This document shows positions 15,482 to 22,587 of a DNA stretch of 64,000 nt, piece after piece. The stretch lies in assembly GCA_028287745.1 (NCBI GenBank), contig JAQBPB010000058.1, forward strand, positions 48,131-112,130. The letters are read 5' to 3'. The first letter of the stretch is position 1. Each line of letters opens with the position of its first letter. The stretch comes from Chloroflexota bacterium. Its GTDB lineage: Bacteria > Chloroflexota > Chloroflexia > Chloroheliales > Chloroheliaceae. The notes under the pieces were generated by a model. That model was not told the origin of the DNA and searched no databases. It saw only the letters and a program-made list of their open reading frames with translations. The translations under genes were made by a program, and so were the position numbers.

Positions 15482-17491
15482 ATGCGTTTCAGCGTCGAGC
15501 CTCAGATTTTTGAGCTTTTTCCCAGTTATTACGTGGGTGGGGTTGTAGCCAGCGGGGTCACTAACCAGCTTTCTCCCTCCGAGAGGGAAAGTATAAACCA
15601 GGAACTGCAAAGCCAGGCGGCCGCCTTGCGCCAGGGCTTGCAAACTACGGCCGACCTGACGGCCAATCCTTTCATTTCGATCTGGCGGGATGCTTTTAAA
15701 ACACTCAACATCAAAGCCAGCGAATTTCTAAGCTCGATTGAGGCGTTGAGCCGCCGGGCCATCAAGACCGGGTCGGTACCTTCGATTAACCCGGCGGTGG
15801 ACCTTTCCAACACGATAAGCCTAAGATATCTGCTGCCGCTGGGCGGGCACGATCTGGATTTACTGGCCGGTAACCTGGAAATACGCCTGGCCCGTGAGGG
15901 AGATGTTTTCTCGCCGCCCGACGGCCAGGATGCCCCGAGCGAGACCGTCCCGGCCGGAGAACTCGTCTATGCCGATGACGCCGAAGTGAGGACGCGCCGC
16001 TGGGTCTGGCGCGAGGGTCGCAAAGCCCGCATCACCGAAAATACGCGCAATATATTTTTCCCGGTAGACGGTTGGACCGGCCTGAATGATGCCCAGGTCC
16101 GTGTCGCCTGCCAGGAACTGGCCCGGTTATTAGAAGAAAAATTGGGTGCAAAGTGCCAGGTCTTTTTCCTGGACGCCGCAAACCCGGCTATGGAGTGGGA
16201 ATTGACGAATAATATGGATGCGGATGATAAAACACAGGCCGCCAGCACCGAAAACGGCAGCTTTAAACCGGTAGTACCGACGATATTACCGCCGGTTAAA
16301 AGAGAACGCGACCAGATTGACAGCTTGCTGACCCGCGGGGTGGCCGGGATTATCACGGCGGAAGAACTTGAAGCCAAACTGCGCAGCGGCCGCCAGTTGC
16401 GGGTTAAACTGGGTATTGACCCGACCGGCCCCCTGATTCATATCGGCCGGAGTGTCGCTCTGCAAAAATTGCGCGACTTCCAGCGCCTCGGCCACAAAAT
16501 TATCATGCTCTTTGGTACTTTTACCGGCCAGATTGGGGATGCCAGCGATAAGGCCAGCACCCGCCCGATGCTGACCCCGGCTATGGTCGAAGAAAACGTC
16601 CAGACCTACAAGGAACAGGTCAGCTTAATCCTGGACCCGGCCGAAGTCGAATGGCGTTTCAATACCGAGTGGTTCAACAAGATGTCCTTCCAGGAGGGTA
16701 TCGAGTTGATGAGTAACTTTACCGTCGCCCAGATGATCGAGCGGGATAACTTCAGCGAACGTTTCAAAGCCGGTAAACCGATATCGCTCCAGGAAATCGT
16801 CTACCCGGTGCTGCAGGGCTATGACTCGGTCATGCTCAAGTCGGACGTGGAAATCGGCGGGACCGACCAGATGTTTAACATGATGGCCGGACGCCATCTT
16901 CAAAAAGTCTACGGACAGGACCCGCAATCAGTCCTGATGGGCAAGATGATCAACGCCCCGGACGGCAACAAGATGAGCACCAGCCTGGGTAATGGCGTCT
17001 ATATCACCGAAGCCGCCAAAGACCAGTACGCCAAGATGCTCCGGACGCTGGACGGGCAAATCCTGGAATACTTCGAAACCCTGACCCGCGTGCCCGAACC
17101 CGAGATTGAGCAAATGAAGGCCGCCATGGAACAGGGCGAGAATCCGCTGCGTTTTAAAAAGCGCCTGGCCGCCAGCCTGGTGGAAATGTATCACGGGCCG
17201 GATGCCGCTCGTGAAGCCGCCGAAAGCTTCGAGCGGGAAATCGTCAATAAGGAAGTCCCGACCGAAATTCCCGAATTTAGCCTTTCGGGTGTAACCGAAA
17301 TGGACCTGCGCGACTTGCTGGTGGAAACCAAACTGGCCGCCAGCAAGAAGGAAGCGGCCCGGTTCGTGGAGCAGGGCGGCATCACGATTGACGGTGATAA
17401 ACCGACCGACCCCAAGGCTAAAGTTACCCTGCACGATGGCATGCTGCTCAAGCGTGGCAACCGCCATTATGCCAGAGTAAAATTGAGCTAG
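15482..17491 (+). CDS. tyrS: Tyrosyl-tRNA synthetase with N-terminal B3/4 domain
   Basis: 669 residues against about 400-430 for TyrRS. Residues 1-239 resemble the PheT B3/4 (tRNA-binding/editing) domain, with SINPAVDLSNTISLRYLLP and GGHDLDLLAG the clearest part. A polar linker (240-275) leads into a complete TyrRS: class I signature HIGR at 320-323, KMSTS at 497-501, the tyrosine pocket around YPVLQGYDS and EIGGTDQMFN, and a C-terminal S4 domain (LVETKLAASKKEAARFV). The frame is uninterrupted and I see no SD for an internal start, so a true fusion is likely. SD GGAAAGG precedes the ATG. In PheRS this domain hydrolyses mischarged Tyr-tRNA(Phe); its role here is open. Confidence 0.9.
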   Translation: MRFSVEPQIFELFPSYYVGGVVASGVTNQLSPSERESINQELQSQAAALRQGLQTTADLTANPFISIWRDAFKTLNIKASEFLSSIEALSRRAIKTGSVPSINPAVDLSNTISLRYLLPLGGHDLDLLAGNLEIRLAREGDVFSPPDGQDAPSETVPAGELVYADDAEVRTRRWVWREGRKARITENTRNIFFPVDGWTGLNDAQVRVACQELARLLEEKLGAKCQVFFLDAANPAMEWELTNNMDADDKTQAASTENGSFKPVVPTILPPVKRERDQIDSLLTRGVAGIITAEELEAKLRSGRQLRVKLGIDPTGPLIHIGRSVALQKLRDFQRLGHKIIMLFGTFTGQIGDASDKASTRPMLTPAMVEENVQTYKEQVSLILDPAEVEWRFNTEWFNKMSFQEGIELMSNFTVAQMIERDNFSERFKAGKPISLQEIVYPVLQGYDSVMLKSDVEIGGTDQMFNMMAGRHLQKVYGQDPQSVLMGKMINAPDGNKMSTSLGNGVYITEAAKDQYAKMLRTLDGQILEYFETLTRVPEPEIEQMKAAMEQGENPLRFKKRLAASLVEMYHGPDAAREAAESFEREIVNKEVPTEIPEFSLSGVTEMDLRDLLVETKLAASKKEAARFVEQGGITIDGDKPTDPKAKVTLHDGMLLKRGNRHYARVKLS

Positions 17492-17498
17492 TTCGACC

Positions 17499-17566
17499 AA
17501 GCGCCCGGTTAGGCGGATGTTCCTGGCTGCAAACCAGGGCTGCCGCTTAACCGGGCGCTTATTTTC
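17499..17566 (+). terminator. Large terminator hairpin after tyrS
   Basis: An 18-bp stem (17499-17516 with 17543-17560) is perfect except for one G-U pair, and its loop contains the smaller hairpin CCTGG / CCAGG. ATTTTC follows. It clearly ends the tyrS transcript. Confidence 0.85.
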
Positions 17567-17583
17567 AGGCTGCAAACCAGGGC
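17525..17583 (+). repeat. Direct repeat of 16 bp around the terminator
   Basis: GGCTGCAAACCAGGGC occurs at 17525-17540, in the terminator loop, and again at 17568-17583 just after it. The spacing is 43 bases between start points. Confidence 0.85.
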
Positions 17584-17632
17584 AGACAGCAAGAAGCAAA
17601 TTAAGTAGATAGATTCAGGTACTTAGACTTAA

Positions 17633-18385
17633 ATGGAAACCAATCAGGTAACTTTTCTGGCGGGTGACGGGCGAACCGAATTAGAGGGCGTCTGGCACTT
17701 GCCGACAACCAGGGCCACCAACGGCGTGCTGATCGTAATGCACGGTTCCAGCAACACCAAAGAGTCGCCATTAAGCGTTGAAATGTGCCTCCAGGCCGCC
17801 GACATTGGCCTGACCGCGCTGCGCTTTGATTTCCGCTTCGTCCAGCAGCAAACCGACCCCCGGAAATTTAATCCTTTCGAAGAAGGGCTGGAAGACCTCG
17901 TCGGAGCCTATAATTTTATCCAGAGCTTTGGCAAGGAAATGAAACCCAAACGGATTTACCTGGCCGGGAAATCGCTGGGTGGCCTGGTCGCGCTGGCGAT
18001 GGCCCAAAACAAGGCGTACCGCGATAAAATCAGTGGAGTAATCGTTTTTGGGCTGGCGGCGCACCAACCCGGCCAAACGCAGAGCTTTCTACCGCCCGGC
18101 ATGGCTAAAATGGGCAGCAACTTGCTGGTGGTACACGGAGAACGAGACCCTTACGGCACGCTGGAGGAAGTTGAAGAATATTGCCTTAAATCGCCACTTT
18201 CGACCCTGATCGTGCCGGTGGAAGGGGCCGGGCACGGTTTCGAGCCGGTCAGACAGCCGGGCGAACCGGCCCTGGACCCGGAAGAAGAAAAAGCCCTGCA
18301 AGAGGAAAATACGGCCAGGGCGATTCTTGAAGCCATGGACTGGTTGGAGGAAGAAGACTCCGACCGAGATAATTTTAGAATTTAG
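17633..18385 (+). CDS. Alpha/beta hydrolase (KANL3/Tex30-like)
   Basis: 250 residues. Nucleophile elbow GKSLGG, acid in HGERDPYG, and histidine in GAGHGFEP give a full Ser-Asp-His triad on an alpha/beta hydrolase fold; VLIVMHGSSN forms the oxyanion region. The family resembles small dienelactone-type hydrolases of unknown substrate. The SD is poor. It is 8 bases from the RNase H-like gene, so the two are one unit. Confidence 0.82.
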   Translation: METNQVTFLAGDGRTELEGVWHLPTTRATNGVLIVMHGSSNTKESPLSVEMCLQAADIGLTALRFDFRFVQQQTDPRKFNPFEEGLEDLVGAYNFIQSFGKEMKPKRIYLAGKSLGGLVALAMAQNKAYRDKISGVIVFGLAAHQPGQTQSFLPPGMAKMGSNLLVVHGERDPYGTLEEVEEYCLKSPLSTLIVPVEGAGHGFEPVRQPGEPALDPEEEKALQEENTARAILEAMDWLEEEDSDRDNFRI

Positions 18386-18393
18386 GAAAAAAG

Positions 18394-18831
18394 ATGACCC
18401 AAAGACTGGGAAATGCGGGCGTTTCGCCCTGGGATTACACCCTGACCTTCGATGGCGGGGCCGACCCCAACCCCGGCAAAGCCTACGGCAGCTACCATAT
18501 CCGGACCCGGGCCGGCCGCGAACGGCTCGAAAGCCGCCTGCAATTCGGCAACTACATGACCAATAACCAGGCCGAGTACCTGGCGCTTAAACACGGCGTG
18601 GAAGACCTGATTCGCACGATTGAAAAAGCGGGCAAGCAGCCTGAGAATTATACTGTCGAAGTTTTTGGCGATAGTTCGCTGGTAATCAAACAGTTGCGGG
18701 GCGAATGGAAAGTCAAAGATGCCAAAATGCAGTCGCTCTACGAAGAAACCCTGAAACTACTTAACCGCTTCCGAAAGACCAATCTCAACTGGCACGACCG
18801 CAGCAACAGCGTCCGGTTGCTGGGCCACTAG
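18394..18831 (+). CDS. RNase H-like domain protein
   Basis: 145 residues, SD AGGAAAAAAG. The RNase HI fold is recognised by FDGGADPNPGKA (first catalytic Asp), TNNQAEYLAL (Glu) and VFGDSSLVIKQL (Asp), with basic handle and C-terminal NSVRLLGH. It belongs to the short reverse-transcriptase-like / RNase HI family that degrades RNA in RNA-DNA hybrids. A fourth catalytic Asp near the C-terminus is not evident, so activity is unproven. Confidence 0.82.
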   Translation: MTQRLGNAGVSPWDYTLTFDGGADPNPGKAYGSYHIRTRAGRERLESRLQFGNYMTNNQAEYLALKHGVEDLIRTIEKAGKQPENYTVEVFGDSSLVIKQLRGEWKVKDAKMQSLYEETLKLLNRFRKTNLNWHDRSNSVRLLGH

Positions 18832-18861
18832 CCGGGATTTCTTTTACCTTTCAAGCCGTTC

Positions 18862-18890
18862 TTGACTAACCAAACCATAAATGCTATAGT
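18862..18890 (+). promoter_or_regulatory. Sigma-70 promoter for the MoeB-CysO-CysM-Mec cluster
   Basis: TTGACT, 17 bases, TATAGT. The same stretch forms an inverted repeat, TTGACTA (18862-18868) with TAGTCAA (18887-18893), which might be an operator. The start would be near 18897, about 95 bases before the moeB-like gene. Confidence 0.6.
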
Positions 18891-18991
18891 CAAATGGGCT
18901 AATCCTGATATACTTAATTGACATACTCTTATTAAAATAAGTGCTAAAATACTAGAGAAGTATCAATAATAATTTTGTTAAGGAGCTGTAT

Positions 18992-20176
18992 ATGGGCCAG
19001 ACATATAATGACCTGTTAAAAAAGACTAAAGACCAGATTCAAGAAACCAAGCCGGTAGAAGCCGCCGAGTTCTTGAAAAGTAACCGTCAGGCCCGTTTGT
19101 TGGACGTGCGCGAGAAAAATGAATGGGACGACGGTTATGTCCCCGGCGCAACCCACCTGCCGCGTGGCTTCCTGGAAAGCCGGGTAGAAGAATCCGTCCC
19201 GGACAAAGAAACGCCGCTGGTGGTCTATTGCGCCGGTGGTGTGCGCAGCGCTTTTGCCGCCAAGACTTTACAGGAAATGGGTTACACCAACGTACTCTCG
19301 GTTGCCGGTGGTTACGGGGCCTGGAAAAATGCCGGTCTGCCGACGGTTAAACCGCAAAGCCTGACCAAAGAACAGCAGTCCCGCTACAGCCGCCACGTGC
19401 TGGTGCCGGAAGTGGGCGAAGCAGGCCAGCTAAAGCTCCTGGGTTCTAAAATCCTGTTGATCGGGGCCGGTGGGCTGGGTGCCCCCAATGCCTTCTACCT
19501 GGCCGCCGCCGGTATCGGCACGCTGGGTATTATTGATAACGACCAGGTCGAAGAGAGCAACCTGCAGCGCCAGATTATTCATACCCTGGACCGGGTCGGG
19601 CAGTATAAGGCCGATAGCGCCGCGAAAGCAATTGCCGCCCTCAATCCGGACGTAAAAGTTAATGTCTATAAAGAGCGCCTGACCGCCGAGAATATCGAGC
19701 GTATTCTGCCTGAATATGACCTGGTCGTGGACGGGACCGACAACTTCGAAACCCGCTACCTGGTCAACGACTTCGCGGTAAAATACCGCAAGCCGGTCAT
19801 TCACGCCAGCATTCTTTCGTTCAACGGCCAGCTTACGACCTTGATTCCTTACGAAGGCCCCTGCTACCGCTGCATCTATCCCGACCCGCCTCCGGCCGCG
19901 ATGGCTCCTAACTGCTCCGAAGCCGGGGTACTGGGCGTCCTACCCGGTATTATCGGGCTGCTGCAGACCAACGAAGCCCTTAAAACGGTCCTCGGCATCG
20001 GTGAAACACTGAGCGGGCGCTTCCTGCTGTTTGACGCGCTGGAAACCGAATTCACCGAGTTGAAACTGCGCCGCGACCCCGGTTGTGTCGCCTGCGGACA
20101 GCACGCCGATATTGATGACCTGTTAGAGCAGCACAAGCGCGGCGATGTCCTTATCCCGGCCTGCCGGATTGCCTAG
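18992..20176 (+). CDS. Rhodanese-MoeB/ThiF-type sulfur carrier adenylyltransferase
   Basis: 394 residues with SD AAGGAG (6 bases). Residues 20-118 form a rhodanese domain with active-site C80 (VVYCAGGVRS). Residues 128-375 are a MoeB/ThiF E1-like domain: LIGAGGLGAPNAFYL, DGTDNFETRYLVND and two zinc cysteine pairs, CYRC and CVAC. The enzyme adenylates the C-terminal glycine of a small sulfur carrier and passes sulfur to it. MoeZ has the rhodanese at the C-terminus; here the order is reversed. The neighbours cysO, cysM and mec indicate cysteine synthesis via a carrier thiocarboxylate, possibly with a molybdopterin role too. Confidence 0.88.
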   Translation: MGQTYNDLLKKTKDQIQETKPVEAAEFLKSNRQARLLDVREKNEWDDGYVPGATHLPRGFLESRVEESVPDKETPLVVYCAGGVRSAFAAKTLQEMGYTNVLSVAGGYGAWKNAGLPTVKPQSLTKEQQSRYSRHVLVPEVGEAGQLKLLGSKILLIGAGGLGAPNAFYLAAAGIGTLGIIDNDQVEESNLQRQIIHTLDRVGQYKADSAAKAIAALNPDVKVNVYKERLTAENIERILPEYDLVVDGTDNFETRYLVNDFAVKYRKPVIHASILSFNGQLTTLIPYEGPCYRCIYPDPPPAAMAPNCSEAGVLGVLPGIIGLLQTNEALKTVLGIGETLSGRFLLFDALETEFTELKLRRDPGCVACGQHADIDDLLEQHKRGDVLIPACRIA

Positions 20177-20207
20177 TAAGTAAGAAGTAAGCTCAGAAAA
20201 GACTTTA

Positions 20208-20284
20208 GGACTTTCGCCTTTTGGCCCGTGAGTTAGCAAAAACTGCCGGTTATAAGCCGAAGCGGCCGGGCCGGGCGAAAGTCC
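20208..20284 (+). ncRNA. Candidate structured leader RNA before the sulfur carrier gene
   Basis: A perfect 11-bp outer stem, GGACTTTCGCC (20208-20218) with GGCGAAAGTCC (20274-20284), stacks on GGCCCG (20223-20228) with CGGGCC (20267-20272). Inside are a small hairpin AGTT/AACT (20231-20244) and a second arm, GCCG (20245-20248) with CGGC (20263-20266) or the alternative CGG/CCG hairpin. The result is a three-way junction ending 9 bases before the SD of the carrier gene. It matches no riboswitch class I know. A translational switch is inference. Confidence 0.5.
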
Positions 20285-20308
20285 CTGACTTGAAAGGAAA
20301 AACTTAGA

Positions 20309-20584
20309 GTGAGTACTGTAAAATTACCGCCGGTCTTACGCAAACTCTCCGGCGGCACCAAGCAAGTAGACGTTGAAGGCGCAACCATTGGCGATATTCT
20401 GGATGCCCTCGACCGCAAATACCCCACTATCAAGAACCAGCTTTTGACCGAAGACGGCCAGATCGCCCGCTTCGTCAATATTTATTTGAATGATGAAGAC
20501 GTGCGTTTCATCCAGGGCCTGGTTACTCCGGTCTCTGCCAGCGATACCATCGTGATTTTACCTGCGATGAGTGGAGGAAAATAG
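20309..20584 (+). CDS. MoaD/ThiS family sulfur carrier (CysO-like) ending Gly-Gly-Lys
   Basis: 91 residues from GTG 20309, SD AAAGGA. The ubiquitin-like fold is evident: an N-terminal strand, TIGDILDALDRKYP, VNIYLNDEDVRFIQGL, and a C-terminal DTIVILPAMSGGK. Sulfur carriers normally end exactly at Gly-Gly so that the glycine can be adenylated and thiocarboxylated. Here one lysine (K91) follows. A JAMM peptidase is encoded 1.1 kb downstream, and in systems such as QbsE/QbsD such an enzyme removes extra C-terminal residues. The context with cysM and mec supports a CysO role. Confidence 0.85.
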   Translation: MSTVKLPPVLRKLSGGTKQVDVEGATIGDILDALDRKYPTIKNQLLTEDGQIARFVNIYLNDEDVRFIQGLVTPVSASDTIVILPAMSGGK

Positions 20585-20610
20585 ACCAGGAACCTGGAAT
20601 TAGGAATCAG

Positions 20611-20690
20611 ACAGGAAGGTTTTGGTTGGCCCAGGTGCTTTATTACTCTTAATAAACCCCTGCTGCAGGCCGGAATCTTCCTGTTTTAGA
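20611..20690 (+). promoter_or_regulatory. Structured intergenic leader or attenuator before cysM
   Basis: ACAGGAAG (20611-20618) pairs with CTTCCTGT (20677-20684). Inside are two hairpins, TTATTA-CTCT-TAATAA (20640-20655) and CCTG-CTG-CAGG (20659-20669). A T-rich run follows (TTTTAGAATTTTAATTTT), so partial termination between carrier and cysM is possible. The cysM start lacks an SD. Confidence 0.45.
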
Positions 20691-20721
20691 ATTTTAATTT
20701 TATTCCCGGTCTTCACTTTTT

Positions 20722-21675
20722 ATGCTTTACCCCAATATACTTAAATTAATTGGCAATACTCCGCTGGTGGAAATCAGCGAGTTAAGCCCCTACCCGGACC
20801 AGGTCCAGATTTATGCCAAACTGGAAGGCCAGAACCCTTCCGGCAGCGTCAAGGACCGGGTCGCGCTCTCTATGATTGAAACGGCCGAGCGCGAGGGCCG
20901 GTTGATACCAGGCAGCGGCCAGCACATCCTGGAACCGAGCAGCGGCAATACCGGGATTGCCCTGGCAATGATTGGAGCCCTGAAGGGTTACAAAGTCACC
21001 ATTGTAATGCCGGACAGCTTTACGCCCGAACGCCGCCAGATGCTTGAACTTTACGGTGCGACGGTTATCCTGAGCGACGGCAGCAACGGCAGCAACGGCT
21101 CGGTGGAAGTCGCCCAGGAAATGGCCCAGGATCCCAAATATGTAATGCTGTTCCAGTATGCCAACCCGGCCAACCCAAAAGCCCACTACGAAGGCACCGC
21201 CCCGGAAATCTATAATGACTTGCCGGACCTGACCGCTTTTGTGGCCGGGTTAGGCACCGGCGGGACCCTGATGGGAGCAAGCCGCTTCTTCAAGGAACGC
21301 AACCCGGCGATTAGTATCGTCGCGGTGGAACCGATGATGGGCGAGGTAGTCCAGGGCTTGCGAAACCTGGAAGGGGGATATGTCCCACCGATTATTGAAC
21401 TTGAAAGGCTCGACCGCAAGTTTGTCGTCACCAACTCGCAATCGGTCCTGGCGCAAAGGGCTTTACTGGAAAAATCCGGGCTGTTCTGCGGTGTTTCGTG
21501 CGGCGCGGCAATCTACGGGGCTATCCGCCTGGCGAAAGAAATAGGCCAGGCCGGGCGCAAGGGCAAGGTAGTTACCCTGCTGGCCGAAGGCGGCTGGAAA
21601 TATCTTAGCGCTGGTCTCTTTACCAAAGGGTTGAACGAACTGGAAGACGAAATGGAGCAGAAACTGTGGTGGTAA
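20722..21675 (+). CDS. cysM: Cysteine synthase, CysM/CysK family
   Basis: 317 residues. PLP lysine K44 in NPSGSVKDRVALSM, substrate loop SSGNTGIALAM, phosphate-binding GLGTGGTLMGASRF and GVSCGAAIYGA. It replaces the activated hydroxyl of a serine derivative with sulfur. Set between a sulfur carrier and a JAMM peptidase, it resembles the mycobacterial CysO-CysM-Mec pathway, in which O-phosphoserine is used and the carrier thiocarboxylate is the sulfur donor. The C-terminus ends KLWW. No SD is visible before ATG 20722. It is two bases from mec. Confidence 0.9.
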   Translation: MLYPNILKLIGNTPLVEISELSPYPDQVQIYAKLEGQNPSGSVKDRVALSMIETAEREGRLIPGSGQHILEPSSGNTGIALAMIGALKGYKVTIVMPDSFTPERRQMLELYGATVILSDGSNGSNGSVEVAQEMAQDPKYVMLFQYANPANPKAHYEGTAPEIYNDLPDLTAFVAGLGTGGTLMGASRFFKERNPAISIVAVEPMMGEVVQGLRNLEGGYVPPIIELERLDRKFVVTNSQSVLAQRALLEKSGLFCGVSCGAAIYGAIRLAKEIGQAGRKGKVVTLLAEGGWKYLSAGLFTKGLNELEDEMEQKLWW

Positions 21676-21676
21676 T

Positions 21677-22108
21677 ATGCTAAAAATTCCTTTTAACATC
21701 TACGAGGAAATGCTGGAACACCTGCGCCAGGACTACCCCAACGAAGGTTGCGGGCTGCTGGGCGGCCTGGCAGGCACAGTTACCCGCCATTTCCCAACGA
21801 CTAATGTCGAGCCGGGCGATAAATACGTGCGCTACCTGATTGACCCAAAAGAACAACTGGCCGCCGAAGAAGCCCTGGACGAGCAAGACCAGGAACTGGT
21901 CGCAATCTATCACAGCCATACCCATACCCCGGCCTACCCTTCGCCCACCGATGTCCGGACGGCCTACTACCCGGACAGCTATTATGTCCTGGTATCGCTG
22001 ACAGACCCGGCCAACCCGGTTATCCGGGCCTACAAGATTAACAAACCCGATCCCTGGGGGACTACCGGCGAAATTAAAGAAGAAGAATTAGTTATGGGAG
22101 ATTTTTAA
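21677..22108 (+). CDS. JAMM/M67 metallopeptidase (Mec-like, carrier-cysteine hydrolase)
   Basis: 143 residues. A complete JAMM motif: E23 in NEGCGLLGG, then H79-S-H81-x7-S89-x2-D92 (HSHTHTPAYPSPTD). The Zn-dependent enzyme hydrolyses isopeptide-like bonds after Gly-Gly. In M. tuberculosis, Mec releases cysteine from CysO-cysteine. Here it could also trim the extra lysine from the carrier. The start codon lies one base after the cysM stop, implying translational coupling. A terminator follows at 22198. Confidence 0.9.
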   Translation: MLKIPFNIYEEMLEHLRQDYPNEGCGLLGGLAGTVTRHFPTTNVEPGDKYVRYLIDPKEQLAAEEALDEQDQELVAIYHSHTHTPAYPSPTDVRTAYYPDSYYVLVSLTDPANPVIRAYKINKPDPWGTTGEIKEEELVMGDF

Positions 22109-22197
22109 ACGGTCCAGCTTAAACCCCGGCCTGGCGGGCTAGCTCCTTGCCGGTAAGCGCCGAGTTATGAACTCGCCACCTTTATTTGAATAATTCA

Positions 22198-22237
22198 AGC
22201 CCACCTGAAAGCTATTAGCCGCCGGGTGGGCTTTTTA
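22198..22237 (+). terminator. Terminator after the sulfur carrier cluster
   Basis: AGCCCACC (22198-22205) pairs with GGTGGGCT (22225-22232), followed by TTTTT. It ends the 18992-22108 unit. Confidence 0.85.
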
Positions 22238-22587
22238 GATTAATTTCTAAAGCAGCCGACTGCATCCCGGTGGCCCAGCCCGGAATAACTATTAAACTTC
22301 TTGCATATACAGCCCTATGCCGGTTTTGTATTAATTTGTAATCCCGGATGGTTTAATAATTCCCCGGTTAATATGTAATCCGGTTAATATGCGGCTTAAC
22401 CGGCCGCTGCCCATGTAAAGGTTTTTCTTTTTAAAATAAATTCAGTCATCCGCCCTTCTAATTATAAATCCAAAGCAAGACCAGGCCAGTATATAAAGTA
22501 CAACGATTATAAACGGTAACTATTGCCGGGCAGGTCACTCGCTTAAACCCGGCCGGAACAAACACGAAACCTCGGGAGATTTCATTA
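22238..22587. other. Intergenic region before the secreted PETGH protein
   Basis: AT-rich and gene-free. It contains a direct repeat, CCGGTTAATATG at 22364-22375 and again at 22380-22391, followed by a matching inverted GGCTTAACCGG. These could be binding sites. No clear -35/-10 pair was found. Confidence 0.4.

Noticed and set aside
16928..17599. A 223-codon minus-strand frame opposite tyrS
   Set aside because: Antisense shadow of the TyrRS C-terminal region and it runs through the terminator hairpin.
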